DNA of 64,000 nucleotides from Curtobacterium sp. L6-1 (GCF_018885305.1 NZ_CP076544.1:2108001-2172000); one strand, 5' to 3'. Shown: positions 53,303-62,206, counted from the first letter of the stretch. A program made the numbers and translations. The notes: generated by a model not told the origin, from the letters alone.

Positions 53303-53316
53303 CAGCGAGCAATGGA

Positions 53317-53526
53317 TCAGATCGAAGTCGCACCAACCTGCCGTCGGTGCTTGACCGAACTGCGCCACACCCACGCAGCCAGCTTGGTCTCGCCGCGACC
53401 GGCTTCCACCCAAACCGCGTCTCGGGTGAGGCGGTACGCCTGGGCGTCACTGCGACGAATCAGCCGGTCGGGCAACTGGAACCACGCATGCACCGGCAAC
53501 GGCTCCGGCAGCTCACGCACCTCCAT
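53317..53526 (-). CDS. Small protein, family C copy 1
   Basis: 69 residues from ATG 53526. Pattern VHAWFQLPDRLIRRSDAQAY then RDAVWVEAG and LAAWVWRSSVKHR, shared with the protein at 55949 (VLAWLQFPDRPLEVEACVIA; SAWVWRDAIRPR). Function unknown. It converges on the six-gene operon. Confidence 0.5.
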   Translation of the reverse strand: MEVRELPEPLPVHAWFQLPDRLIRRSDAQAYRLTRDAVWVEAGRGETKLAAWVWRSSVKHRRQVGATSI

Positions 53527-53654
53527 ACCGCGAGCATCCCCCCCGAGCGAGAACGGCGAGCCTGGCACACAGCGATCCGAACGATGACGCTGCTACGGAT
53601 GCCGCCTGGGGCGATCGAAGGGTGCCCCAAGCTTCGACCCAGTTCGCCGCGACG

Positions 53655-54056
53655 CTAATCCTGTTCGGGCACGTCGCCAAGAGCCGTGACACGGATTGTC
53701 AGGCCCACCGTGCTCCGGACCCGCATCCGCAGTTCGAGCACGTGCGTCAGCGCTTGCAGCACCGCGTACGGGTCGGCGTCGTGGATCAGGAAGTCGGTCA
53801 CCGGTAGCTCGCCGCCGTTCGCCGCTGCCACGTCCTCATAGTGGGCGTCGCCGGTCTTCTGCTTGTCGACTGCCAGGACGTGGAGCGTGTGCCCGGACTC
53901 ACCGCCGCCGATGTCGATACCGACGATGCCCCAGCGGTCGAAGTCGAGTCCGACCAGCTCGTCGAGCTGGGTACCGGTCCGGCGCTCGTCGACCTGGATT
54001 GTTCCCTGCCAGTCGGGGTAGGTGACCTCCGCGTCACCCCAGATGTAATCAGTCAT
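53655..54056 (-). CDS. Hypothetical protein
   Basis: 133 residues from ATG 54056. Acidic, beta/alpha mix: FDRWGIVGIDIGGGESGHTL, HVLAVDKQKTGDAHYEDVAA and YAVLQALTHVLELRMRVRS. No family recognised. Confidence 0.55.
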   Translation of the reverse strand: MTDYIWGDAEVTYPDWQGTIQVDERRTGTQLDELVGLDFDRWGIVGIDIGGGESGHTLHVLAVDKQKTGDAHYEDVAAANGGELPVTDFLIHDADPYAVLQALTHVLELRMRVRSTVGLTIRVTALGDVPEQD

Positions 54057-54113
54057 GCGATCGAGCATCGCAGGCCGGTGCGGGATCGACCAGGAATGCC
54101 TGTAGAACGTTGG

Positions 54114-54716
54114 TCAGCCCGCAACTTCCTGGTACTCCAGGATGCCGTCGGCTACGGCATAGGTCAGCCACAAACGATCGCTGAGGTTCGCCAGGTTCAC
54201 GGCCACCCGTTCGACGTCGGCCGCAGAGAATGGCGTGGTGGTCGTACCTTCTCGGCGTGTGCGCTGCGCCATCGCCGGCTCTCGCGGGCCACGCAGCCAG
54301 TAGGCGTGCAGGAGGTGGTTGCGGTCCTCCATCGCCTTCTGGATTGCACTCGCGTCACGCTCAAACAACACGCGGACCTGATCGGCAGCGCCAAGCTCCG
54401 CCACGAGCGCGCTAGTCTTTTCGAGAATCTGCGAGAAGGTGAGCCCGACCACCTCGGCCTGCTTGCGGGTGCGCGGGCGGTCCGAAGCACGAATCAACGC
54501 TGCGGCGAGCAGCGGCAGTGTCGTGTCGATCCGCGCTGACCAGTAAGCGACTTGACCGAGCGCAATCAGGTGATCAGCGGCAAGACCAGTGTGCACAGCT
54601 TCCCAGTGCTCGTCGCTCCCAGGGGTGAGGTCATCCGATGCCAAACCGCTCATGCGGGTCAGTGTGCCAGCCAACCCGCTGTGCAACTCCGTGTCGGCCT
54701 GCGATGCTCGATCCAT
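54114..54716 (-). CDS. Hypothetical protein, helical
   Basis: 200 residues from ATG 54716; ATG 54653 gives a 179-residue form. Mainly helical with ARIDTTLPLLAAALIRASDR, DRNHLLHAYWLRG and a Thr-rich stretch. The RNHLLHAYW-type segment (RN-x2-H) recalls helical RN/HEPN-like proteins, but the R-x4-6-H motif is not conclusive here. Confidence 0.5.
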   Translation of the reverse strand: MDRASQADTELHSGLAGTLTRMSGLASDDLTPGSDEHWEAVHTGLAADHLIALGQVAYWSARIDTTLPLLAAALIRASDRPRTRKQAEVVGLTFSQILEKTSALVAELGAADQVRVLFERDASAIQKAMEDRNHLLHAYWLRGPREPAMAQRTRREGTTTTPFSAADVERVAVNLANLSDRLWLTYAVADGILEYQEVAG

Positions 54717-54734
54717 GAGCAGCGACTACCCCAG

Positions 54735-55016
54735 GTGACAACCCTCAACTTCGAAGAGTTCGCGATCGTGGACGTCACGATCGCCCTCAAAGAACCGCTT
54801 GACGGCACCTCCGGCCAGTCCTCGTTCCGGCTCCACGTGGATGGCGGAATCATTTGGCTCGACGACGAGGTTCGGACACCAGAGTCAGTGCAGGACTTCA
54901 CGATCCGGCTCCGCGGCGAGACCGAGCACAGCATCCTTGCTTGTGCGTTCCGCGAAGCGGCCGAGCTGCTCGATCCGAAGCGATTCCCGCAGCAGTCTCA
55001 GCCAATACACTTCTAG
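54735..55016 (+). CDS. Small hypothetical protein
   Basis: 93 residues from GTG 54735. Beta-rich start (LNFEEFAIVDVTIALKEPLD; FRLHVDGGIIWLDDEV) and a helical end. No clear ribosome site, so the start is uncertain. 14 bp before a membrane protein gene. Confidence 0.45.
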   Translation: MTTLNFEEFAIVDVTIALKEPLDGTSGQSSFRLHVDGGIIWLDDEVRTPESVQDFTIRLRGETEHSILACAFREAAELLDPKRFPQQSQPIHF

Positions 55017-55030
55017 CCGCGACGAAGGGA

Positions 55031-55534
55031 ATGCGTGTGAACTGGGAAGTGATGGCACCGTTCGCCGCCGTCGTCGTGACGGCCGCTCTCGGTGCATGGG
55101 GTATTGCTCGAGAGCAGAGCGCGATGCGACAGCTCGAGCGAGTCACCGCGGTGCTGAAGGATGCCGGGGACGACTTTGACGGCCGAGCCGAGCTGTTGTG
55201 GCTACAGACCGCGTTGTCGCGGCGAGTGAACCGGCAGTACCGGGCACCTCAGAAGCGCGGCGTTCTGTTCTATGCGTGGGCACTCCGCATCGCGAGCCTC
55301 GGAATCCTGCTTTGGGTGTACTTCGTACTTACCAATGCGTTCTTCAGCCGTGCCCTCACAGACGAAGTCGGACAGCCCCGCGTGGGGGCGACCTGGGCGA
55401 CGATCGTCGCAATCACTGTGCTTGGCGTTCTCGGTGCCATCGTCGGGGCCCTCCAACTCAGGAGGCGCGAGAAGGAGCGTGCATTGTGGTTGAGGGTGGC
55501 TGAACCTGACTCGAGTGAGGCACCGCAGTTATGA
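55031..55534 (+). CDS. Membrane protein of unknown function
   Basis: 167 residues from ATG 55031 (GAAGGGA upstream). Three hydrophobic segments: MAPFAAVVVTAALGAWGIA, ASLGILLWVYFVLTNAFF and TIVAITVLGVLGAIVGALQL, with a charged helical loop between the first two. No family recognised. Confidence 0.6.
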   Translation: MRVNWEVMAPFAAVVVTAALGAWGIAREQSAMRQLERVTAVLKDAGDDFDGRAELLWLQTALSRRVNRQYRAPQKRGVLFYAWALRIASLGILLWVYFVLTNAFFSRALTDEVGQPRVGATWATIVAITVLGVLGAIVGALQLRRREKERALWLRVAEPDSSEAPQL

Positions 55535-55644
55535 GCCTTACCGCGTTCAAGCCGATCACTGGTTCGTGACCGGTCGCGGATTCCGCATCGGTCGGCCGGA
55601 GGCTCACACCGTGGTCCGATCGAATAGGCTGCGGACATAAACGA

Positions 55645-55851
55645 GCCCGCGCTCTCACCCTCGTCGGTGGCATCATTGCAGCCGCAGGCAGCCTCATCTG
55701 CGCTATCACGCTGGTGAACAGCGTCATTCGCGGGGCGGAGAACGCCAGAAGTGATGAGATCCTGGGGTCGCTCCTTACGGCCATTGTTGCGGCCGTTGCG
55801 AAGCTCGAACGTCGCGTCACTAAACTCGAGAAGAGTCACGAGGCCTCCTGA
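55645..55851 (+). CDS. Small TM/coiled-coil ORF without a clear start
   Basis: Open frame ending at TGA 55849-55851: one hydrophobic segment (LTLVGGIIAAAGSLICAITL) and a coiled coil (VAKLERRVTKLEKSHEAS). This is the look of small phage-type membrane proteins. No ATG; GTG 55714 would give a 45-residue form, and ATAAACGAG upstream may be a lost start. Confidence 0.35.
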   Translation, partial: ARALTLVGGIIAAAGSLICAITLVNSVIRGAENARSDEILGSLLTAIVAAVAKLERRVTKLEKSHEAS

Positions 55852-55948
55852 CCTGTGACCTCGCGCTCGACGTCGGAGAGTGCGTAGCCAGCGATTTCCG
55901 CGCTCGACGGACGGGTGCGGGCGGTCCTGCCGGTCGCTGTTGAGTGCC

Positions 55949-56233
55949 CTAGCCCGGCATGCCGTTGCTCGTATCTGCCCGGCCGCGCGGTCGTATGGCG
56001 TCCCGCCAGACCCAGGCGGACTCTGCCGCCTGGCCGTACCCCCACTCGACGAGGACGGCGCGGGCGGTCCACGCGATGACGCAGGCCTCGACCTCGAGCG
56101 GGCGGTCGGGGAACTGCAGCCAGGCGAGCACCGGGTCCGGTGTCGGCAGGTCGAACACGGGCCCGTCGGACGCCGCGTCGGGGAGGGAGACTGCGGGGCC
56201 GAGCGCCCAGCGGTCGCGGCGTCGGCGTGCCAT
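55949..56233 (-). CDS. Small protein, family C copy 2
   Basis: 94 residues from ATG 56233, which overlaps the upstream stop as ATGA. N-terminus basic (MARRRRDRW); the family C core is PDPVLAWLQFPDRPLEVEAC and ESAWVWRDAIRPR. Paralogue of the protein at 53317. Function unknown. Confidence 0.5.
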   Translation of the reverse strand: MARRRRDRWALGPAVSLPDAASDGPVFDLPTPDPVLAWLQFPDRPLEVEACVIAWTARAVLVEWGYGQAAESAWVWRDAIRPRGRADTSNGMPG

Positions 56234-56523
56234 CAGCGGGTGCGGAAGTCGGGCGTGCGGCGGGTGACGTAGTCGCGGTCGACGAGGACCTCCTGCAGCC
56301 GTCCCTGCCAAGCGGTCCGTACGAGCATCGCGACGTCGCTGCTGGCGATCGCGAAACACTTCAGGTGCAGGGTGTCGGGGATCTCCTCGAACGCGATGTC
56401 GGCCCACGCAGGCTGGGGTGGGTCGACAGGCGTCAGGGCGCCGGCGAGCTTTGTGTCGAAGCCGACGGGCTGGTGCAGGGTGAAGTCGGGGTGCTCGGGT
56501 GGTGCCCACTGGTGCTCGGCCAT
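56233..56523 (-). CDS. Small hypothetical protein
   Basis: 96 residues from ATG 56523: WAPPEHPDFTLHQPVGFDTK and LHLKCFAIASSDVAMLVRTA. No family recognised. First of a coupled pair with the family C gene, divergent from the ImmA/IrrE operon. Confidence 0.5.
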   Translation of the reverse strand: MAEHQWAPPEHPDFTLHQPVGFDTKLAGALTPVDPPQPAWADIAFEEIPDTLHLKCFAIASSDVAMLVRTAWQGRLQEVLVDRDYVTRRTPDFRTR

Positions 56524-56591
56524 GCGGTGATGGTGCCGCAGGCCGCCGACAGGGCGCCGCAGGGCCGTCGCCATCCGAACCACCGTTAGAT

Positions 56592-56661
56592 GACCGAAGC
56601 GCTCTTTCGGTCCCCTGGTATCGTCACGAGCGTGGCGGGAAGTTTTCGGACGCCACGAGCG
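56592..56661. promoter_or_regulatory. Promoter and inverted repeats of the ImmA/IrrE operon
   Basis: GACCGAA (56592-56598) faces TTCGGTC (56606-56612); a TATCGT -10-like box is at 56619-56624; CGTGGCG (56631-56637) faces CGCCACG (56651-56657). CACGAGCG occurs twice (56625-56632, 56654-56661). The layout suggests repressor binding around the promoter. Confidence 0.45.
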
Positions 56662-56686
56662 CTCTACCGGGGAGGAGGACCCTTTC

Positions 56687-57184
56687 ATGACTAGGAGAGC
56701 AGCAGAGCGAGCCGCAGCCGCCATTCTCGAAGAAGCGTGGGACTCAGACCGTTTCCCGGTCGACCCCGTCGTCGTCGCCGAGCGGATGGGCATGCGCGTG
56801 TACCAGGCGCAGCTCCCCGGAGACGTGAGCGGCCTGCTCAAGAAGGAGCCGAACGAACCTGCTGAGATCTTCGTCGACGTTGACGATCCTCCTGTTCGCC
56901 GCCGCTTCACCACCGCGCACGAGCTCGGCCACTTCGCTCAGCGTCGACACCAGGACGAGTTCGTCGGGTACGTCGACCGTCGTGACGGGCGTTCGCAGGA
57001 GGGTACTCAGGGCGAAGAGATCTTCGCGAACACCTTCGCTGCTCACCTGTTGATGCCCCCGCCGGCGGTCGAGGTGCTCGTCAACTCGAGACGGAGTGAG
57101 CTCGAGATGGCGCGGTTCTTTGGAGTGTCGCTGCAGTCGATGCAGTACCACCTCCAGAACCTCGGGTACCGCAGAACGGCATGA
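56687..57184 (+). CDS. ImmA/IrrE family metallopeptidase
   Basis: 165 residues, GGGAGGAGGA upstream. Zinc protease motif HELGHFAQ (about 84-91) with a downstream EIFANTFAAHLLMP that supplies the third ligand. Family length normal. Members cleave XRE-type repressors of mobile elements or stress regulators such as DdrO. The expected neighbouring repressor is not present; the operon partner is a membrane protein coupled through ATGA. Confidence 0.88.
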   Translation: MTRRAAERAAAAILEEAWDSDRFPVDPVVVAERMGMRVYQAQLPGDVSGLLKKEPNEPAEIFVDVDDPPVRRRFTTAHELGHFAQRRHQDEFVGYVDRRDGRSQEGTQGEEIFANTFAAHLLMPPPAVEVLVNSRRSELEMARFFGVSLQSMQYHLQNLGYRRTA

Positions 57185-57747
57185 CTGAGCCCGGAGATCG
57201 CTTCGGTGATCAGCCAGCTGATTTCGATTCGGACGAAGCGCGTGCTGCCATCGAACGGGGCAGGGCTGAGATCGAGCGCATTCTCGATCAGGCCCGCAAC
57301 GACCAGGGTTCTTACGAGCGGGTGACGACGTCGCCTGGGCTTGGTGGGGAACCTGCGTCCGGGGACGAAGTCCGACGCCGTCGACGCCGTTGGTGGAAAT
57401 GGCCCAGGAGGCGCCCGACGCGCCCAACGACGCTAGATGAAGTGGTGCTGGCCGACCATCACCTTGACGTGCAGTTGAAGGCGGTGGTCGCTCGCGGGGC
57501 GCTCCTCGCGATGGGCGTGCAGCTCTTCGTGGCCGATACCGTGTTTGTGCTCTACGCATGGTTGGGGACGGACTGGACCGTGCCGGGGCCGGTGATACTC
57601 GGTTGGCTGTCTGCCACCGTCGTCGAGGTGATCGGTGTCGTTGCAATCGTCGCAAGGTACTTGTTCCCGAAGGATGGCCATCAGTGGAGCCGGCCTCCGG
57701 GTCAGCAGTACACCCCTCCCACGAACGAGTCTGAGCCCGATTCCTGA
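57181..57747 (+). CDS. Membrane protein of unknown function
   Basis: 188 residues, overlapping the peptidase gene by four bases. Acidic N-terminal half, a basic patch (RRRRRRWWKWPRRRPTRPTT), then two hydrophobic helices (LLAMGVQLFVADTVFVLYAW and ILGWLSATVVEVIGVVAIVA). A possible substrate or anchor of the peptidase. Confidence 0.6.
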   Translation: MTEPGDRFGDQPADFDSDEARAAIERGRAEIERILDQARNDQGSYERVTTSPGLGGEPASGDEVRRRRRRWWKWPRRRPTRPTTLDEVVLADHHLDVQLKAVVARGALLAMGVQLFVADTVFVLYAWLGTDWTVPGPVILGWLSATVVEVIGVVAIVARYLFPKDGHQWSRPPGQQYTPPTNESEPDS

Positions 57748-57784
57748 GGTGGCACCTCGGCCCTGCGCGCCGATCCGAGGCAGA

Positions 57785-58141
57785 ATGTCAGTATGGGTCG
57801 ACCTCGCCGTAGGAATACGCCGCAGACGGCCGCCAAGCGCCCGGGAGCAGGAGTACCGAGATCGCCGGCGCCGCGCCGAACTCGAGCGGGCGATGTTCGC
57901 TGAGGCGGCCGCGATGATCCGTCCTGTCGACGACGTCGGCGCGGGCCTGGTCGTGGAGCTCGTGATGCGCGCGGCGGCCGACGGTGACGAGACAGCTCTC
58001 CGGATCCTCGCCGCTCGCGAGCACCTGAACGCGCTCGGCGTCGAGCACCCGCAGGAGCTCGACGACCGGACGTGGCAGGCCGTGCGAGTGACGCACGCCG
58101 GCGGGACGTCGCGAGCAGCATCGCAGATTGCTGAGCAGTAA
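57785..58141 (+). CDS. Hypothetical protein, apparent frameshift near the start
   Basis: As drawn from ATG 57785 it gives 118 residues. However, ATG 57793 in another frame opens with MGRPRRRNTPQTAAK and would join the downstream frame (REQEYRDRRRRAELERAMFA) if one C were removed from the CCCGGG run at 57840-57845. The joined version reads as a normal basic helical protein, so a recent +1 frameshift or an assembly error is likely. Confidence 0.55.
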   Translation: MSVWVDLAVGIRRRRPPSAREQEYRDRRRRAELERAMFAEAAAMIRPVDDVGAGLVVELVMRAAADGDETALRILAAREHLNALGVEHPQELDDRTWQAVRVTHAGGTSRAASQIAEQ

Positions 58142-58143
58142 CA

Positions 58144-58650
58144 GTGTCCATTCCGAGATGGACGCCGCTGGGGGCGCTGGCGCTACACGGCCTCAAGGCA
58201 GCGACCGAGTCGATCGAGAACGACTCTGGCAACGAGTACGTCGCCCTCGGCACGGCTGAGTTCTGGGCAGCCTCCCTCGACGAGCAGCTCATGCGAACGT
58301 TCGGCGCGGCCTACGACGCTGCGAGGGACTCGGACGAGCAGGGGCAGGTTCTACCCGGGATTCGGTTGGTGCGCAACGGCATCACCCACGGCGCTGTGAT
58401 CGCCGCCGAGCCATCGGGTCTCCGTTGGCCCCTTGAGTGGCCGCTCCACTGGGACCCAACGGTCTACGGGCCCCTTGAGACGCTGCTGGCCGATTGGGTC
58501 GGCGAGCGGATGCAGAACAAGTCGGTGCCTCAGCAGGATGACGTGTACCGGCGGTTGCTCGAGGGCCGTGAGCTTTCTGTTCCACTCAAGGCGGCGATCG
58601 ACTGGTTTGTACGGCTCGAGCGCGTGCAGTGGGATCTCGACACGGCCTAA
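58144..58650 (+). CDS. Hypothetical protein
   Basis: 168 residues from GTG 58144, two bases after the previous stop. Mainly helical: GALALHGLKAATESIENDSG, WAASLDEQLMRTFGAAYDAA and GIRLVRNGITHGAVI. The RN-x3-H segment (RNGITH) is HEPN-like in spacing, so a HEPN-type function is possible but unproven. Confidence 0.55.
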   Translation: MSIPRWTPLGALALHGLKAATESIENDSGNEYVALGTAEFWAASLDEQLMRTFGAAYDAARDSDEQGQVLPGIRLVRNGITHGAVIAAEPSGLRWPLEWPLHWDPTVYGPLETLLADWVGERMQNKSVPQQDDVYRRLLEGRELSVPLKAAIDWFVRLERVQWDLDTA

Positions 58651-58823
58651 ACCGCTCGAAGGTGTCCTCGACGGACAGGCGGCTTCACGCCGAGCCACTC
58701 GTCGATGTCGTCGTGCAGGACCCGCCACGTTGAGTTCCGGGTTCGCTGGTACCCGCGGAGCTCCCCGGACCTGCAGGCGTCGGTAGTCACCGGCCTGCGA
58801 TCCGACGCAATCGCCGACGCCAC
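58647..58823 (-). CDS. Excisionase-like DNA-binding protein fragment
   Basis: 58 residues from GTG 58823. The core RSGELRGYQRTRNSTWRVLH followed by DDIDEWLGV is diagnostic of excisionase/MerR-like small HTH proteins. The upstream part of the usual domain (VDEVA-type helix) runs into a 7-bp tandem repeat that destroys the frame, so the gene is probably truncated. Confidence 0.6.
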   Translation of the reverse strand: MASAIASDRRPVTTDACRSGELRGYQRTRNSTWRVLHDDIDEWLGVKPPVRRGHLRAV

Positions 58824-58846
58824 TTCGGCAGCATCATCCGCACCTC

Positions 58847-58895
<49 letters not shown>

Positions 58896-58963
58896 GAACC
58901 ACATTCCCGGAGTGACAGGACCGTCTCGATTGCCAACGGTTCACCGGACAGCACGCCACCTTT

Positions 58964-59445
58964 TCAATCGGCTCTAGCGGTAACCCGCGCTGGTCCCCTC
59001 AGTCCGTCGAGCACCACACGAAGTAGATCCGATTCCTTCGAGGGATGAAGGGACGCCGGAAGGCTGCGGGTCGGATGTGCGATGCCGCAGAGCAGCATCA
59101 GGACCTCGCCCGCTCCGACGTCCTCTCGGATCGCCCCCTCGTCCCGGGCTTGGTTCAACAGCACCTCGAGACTCGCGATGAGTGAGTCCGCAGCGGAGCC
59201 GTCCGGGCAGACGCCGGTACTGAGCGAGCGGTAACCCGTTCGGAGGGGTGATCTTCGACGAGCAGCGTGAAGTGCGTCGTCAGGACGTGCCGGAGCTACC
59301 CAGGCTCAGCATCCCGAAGGATGACCCCGAGAGCTTCGAAGCGCTCCCAGACCAGCGCCTCCTCCAGCTCAGCGACCGTCGCGAAGTGCCGGTAGACAGT
59401 CGCCACACCGACATGGTCAGATGACGGAGCCAATTGAGATTGGAC
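58964..59445 (-). pseudogene. TetR family regulator, broken
   Basis: The minus strand encodes DHVGVATVYRHFATVAELEE (HTH end of a TetR) at 59420-59330, an in-frame TAG near 59310, a further segment LRHVLTTHFTLLVEDHPSER, and in another frame the TetR C-terminus (LLNQARDEGAIREDVGAGEV then LMLLCGIAH). The N-terminal helix is missing beyond 59445. It has at least one stop and one frameshift. Confidence 0.75.
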
Positions 59446-59594
59446 CATGCAGGTCATCAGCACCACGCCCGGGGGGCGTAAGCAGATTTAGTGCCACGTC
59501 GCCAGAGAATCCGGCGCTCGAGCTGAGTCACCCGCCTCTCCTCGGTAGCGCGCCGATTTTGACTAGGCTGAGCGGCCTACGGAAGGAATAGCCT

Positions 59595-60830
59595 GTGTCC
59601 ACAAACGACAGGGAACTAGCAGCCGGCTCGTTGGCTCGCATGCAGAACGGGACGCTCGGCGAAGCTAGAGTTCGCGCTTTCCTGGCAAATCGATTTTGGG
59701 TGCTCGAGCGGTCCATCGATGTACAGGGAGCTGATTTTCTGATCCAGATCAACAGCCTCGCAAATTCAGTCCTGGATAACGCACCTCCTCGGTTCGGGGT
59801 CGTCCAGGCCAAGTTCGTACAGTCTGGGTCAACGACTATCCGCATACCCGCGAGCTATCTCAAACGAGACGACGGCACCCTTTCGAAAGAATTCTTCCTG
59901 ATCGTATGTACCGGGTACGACGACGACGACAGAATGTATCTTCTTGATACGAAGACCATAGATGACTCCTTCGACACAAGGGTAACCAAGAAGAGAAAGA
60001 AGATCGTGCGAACCCTGCGCGCCTCGGAGATTCTTAACAGCACGAACCATGAGATTACAACGACACGCAGACATGCCCTCCGTAAGATGCAGTCTGCGCT
60101 CATGCGTGCGAACTACCAATCGAATAAATCCTGGCTGCATTCGATCGGCTACGGACAGCAACCGACTCCAACACTCGATCACAGATACGAATACCCAGTG
60201 ACGAACTGGGCGGGCAATTTACCTGGCATGCTCAGCGGTTGGAAGAAACGAGCGGAAAATGCGCTCGTGGAATTGGGAGATGTCGCTAGCTCCCTGCACG
60301 CCGGCCTCAACGCGAGCACACCAGACGAATTGCGCGCAGTGCTTGACGACCTTGATGATTTCACGGAGAAGATCAACTCTAGCGAACACTTCTTCCGAAT
60401 TCGCGCGCCATCAGATATGGAAGACTTCTTTGGCGGGTCCGATCAGCTTGATCGACTCATCGCGGCCCTGGAGTCGACAGGCATCGAGGGCTCGTGGCTT
60501 GCTCTTGCGGAGAGAGGTCAATCGCTAACAGCGATGGCCTTAGCTGATCCGATCGACCGTCGAAAAGCTGGTTTGTCGTTCACGGTTGACTATGACCCGA
60601 AAACACTCGCACTTCAGTCCTTCCACTATCAGCATGAAACAGTTGCTCCAAGCGGAGACTGGTACCATGTGTATCCGCAGAATAGTCCCGGACACGTGCG
60701 AGTATTCATCGATGCAGAGAATGCCTACCGAACGCCGCAGCGGCCGACTTACCTATCTGTATTGACGTTCATTCTCGGCAGGGAGATTCTGCCTGATGTA
60801 CTAAAGGTCACTGAATTGAACGACATCTGA
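59595..60830 (+). CDS. PD-(D/E)XK-like (DUF4365-type) nuclease, foreign origin
   Basis: 411 residues from GTG 59595 with GGAAGGAA upstream. N-terminal domain pattern GTLGEARVRAFL, then DVQGADFLIQI and FGVVQAKFVQ gives Glu, Asp and Q-x-K of the PD-(D/E)XK core seen in DUF4365-like proteins. The rest has no known motif. Base composition is visibly lower in GC than the neighbours, with AGA/AGG Arg codons and ATA Ile codons, which points to recent transfer. Likely a defence or restriction-type nuclease acting alone. Confidence 0.7.
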   Translation: MSTNDRELAAGSLARMQNGTLGEARVRAFLANRFWVLERSIDVQGADFLIQINSLANSVLDNAPPRFGVVQAKFVQSGSTTIRIPASYLKRDDGTLSKEFFLIVCTGYDDDDRMYLLDTKTIDDSFDTRVTKKRKKIVRTLRASEILNSTNHEITTTRRHALRKMQSALMRANYQSNKSWLHSIGYGQQPTPTLDHRYEYPVTNWAGNLPGMLSGWKKRAENALVELGDVASSLHAGLNASTPDELRAVLDDLDDFTEKINSSEHFFRIRAPSDMEDFFGGSDQLDRLIAALESTGIEGSWLALAERGQSLTAMALADPIDRRKAGLSFTVDYDPKTLALQSFHYQHETVAPSGDWYHVYPQNSPGHVRVFIDAENAYRTPQRPTYLSVLTFILGREILPDVLKVTELNDI

Positions 60831-61096
60831 TTCCACCGATCGCGCCCGATTGGGCGTTCGTGGCGCAGGCCTGAGACTTGATCCCTGCCGCGAACTGCAG
60901 ACCGGTGGGGTGTCCGGTGAAGGATCGGCTAACGAGGGGCTCTCGCGGACCTCCTCGAAGGGGTCAGCTGGGGTTCCTAGGGTGGTCTCAGACCGGAGGG
61001 GAAAAGACCGGTCTTGACCCCACTACGCTAGAGAGGCGATGGTGAGGCGGTGCGCAATCGGCATCGACCACATACGACAGGGATGCGATCAACGTA

Positions 61097-61921
61097 ATGA
61101 GCGAAGACGCTACTGACGAAGCGCCGGGTGGTGAACGTGACAAGCTAAACGCGATGGATGTCGCGCTTGCCGCCCATCCGGGGTCCGTACTGCGCCGACG
61201 GCTCGAGGATCTCCATCGCGTGTGGGATGTCTGGGCGGCCTTCTCTGCGGAGCTCTATGCGCTGCTAGAGGTGTGTGAAACGCACGAGCCTACAGCGAGC
61301 GAATTGACTCGCAATGTTGGCGACCGGACCGTTCAGCAGAACACAATACGGGCTCTCGACAAGGCAGTCATCGCCTACGCCGCTGGGTTGGGTGCTCTGA
61401 TCGATCAGACGCGGATTGTGGTGCAGCAACAGCCCGCCGCCTGGCAAGACCAGTATGAACAGAAGCGAGCACAGACGGTCGGTGCCCTGCCGGCTTCGCC
61501 GTTCCTCGCCAAGCTGCGGAACTACGTTCTGCACTACGTCGCTGCGCCCTGGGCCTTCCACTTCTCATACAGTGACGGCGTGATGGACGGCATCGTGAGC
61601 CTCACAACCGAAAACCTACTGCGGACAGAATGGCCAAGGCCAGCGCGCGCGTTCATCGACGCGAACGCTCCGCAACTGCGCCTTCGCCCTCTGCTTCAAC
61701 CCTTAGCTGAACAGGAGGGAATCCTCACTCAATGGGTGGACGAGCACGCTCGATCCGAGCACGCCGCCGAGTTCGACGCGATGGAGGAACTCATCGCGGA
61801 GCGCAACCTGTTCCTCACTGGTGGCGCGACAGACGGTCGAGACTGGGAAGAGCAGATCAGAGGGCTGGAGCGAGAGCTGCGCAAGATGCGGTCCGCCTCC
61901 AATGCTGACGAGGCTGACTAG
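61097..61921 (+). CDS. Hypothetical protein, helical
   Basis: 274 residues from ATG 61097. Rich in helices: LEDLHRVWDVWAAFSAELYA, LVDQTR-like IDQTRIVVQQQPAAWQDQYE, a conserved-looking KLRNYVLHYVAAPWAFHFSY (RN-x3-H spacing) and a charged C-terminal coil (DWEEQIRGLERELRKMRS). The RNYVLH segment is compatible with a HEPN-like RNase motif; not certain. Confidence 0.55.
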   Translation: MSEDATDEAPGGERDKLNAMDVALAAHPGSVLRRRLEDLHRVWDVWAAFSAELYALLEVCETHEPTASELTRNVGDRTVQQNTIRALDKAVIAYAAGLGALIDQTRIVVQQQPAAWQDQYEQKRAQTVGALPASPFLAKLRNYVLHYVAAPWAFHFSYSDGVMDGIVSLTTENLLRTEWPRPARAFIDANAPQLRLRPLLQPLAEQEGILTQWVDEHARSEHAAEFDAMEELIAERNLFLTGGATDGRDWEEQIRGLERELRKMRSASNADEAD

Positions 61922-62206
61922 CTGCGGTGTCTCGCGCTGGAGAAGTCTTTGCAGATCAGCACTACCAAGAGTGCTCGTGCTGATCACTTCACGTGGCGCC
62001 AGCAGCGGGATACACCACCCTCACCGTCCCATAGCCGATCGTCCACTTCGGCAGGTTCCGAGTTATCGGCGTATTTCGAATTCCTGGCGTAGCGCTGGGG
62101 CTCACAAGCCACGGAAACCACCTACGTGCTTCGGGACGGGAAGTAAAGGACACGCGATGCGCCGCTGGCGAAATCCACACCACGAACGACTCTGCTGCCG
62201 GGATGC

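Noticed and set aside
55836..55948. Minus-strand ORF end AEIAGYALSDVEREVTG
   Set aside because: It looks protein-like but has no start codon after the family C stop and is too short to support; a frameshifted extension is possible.
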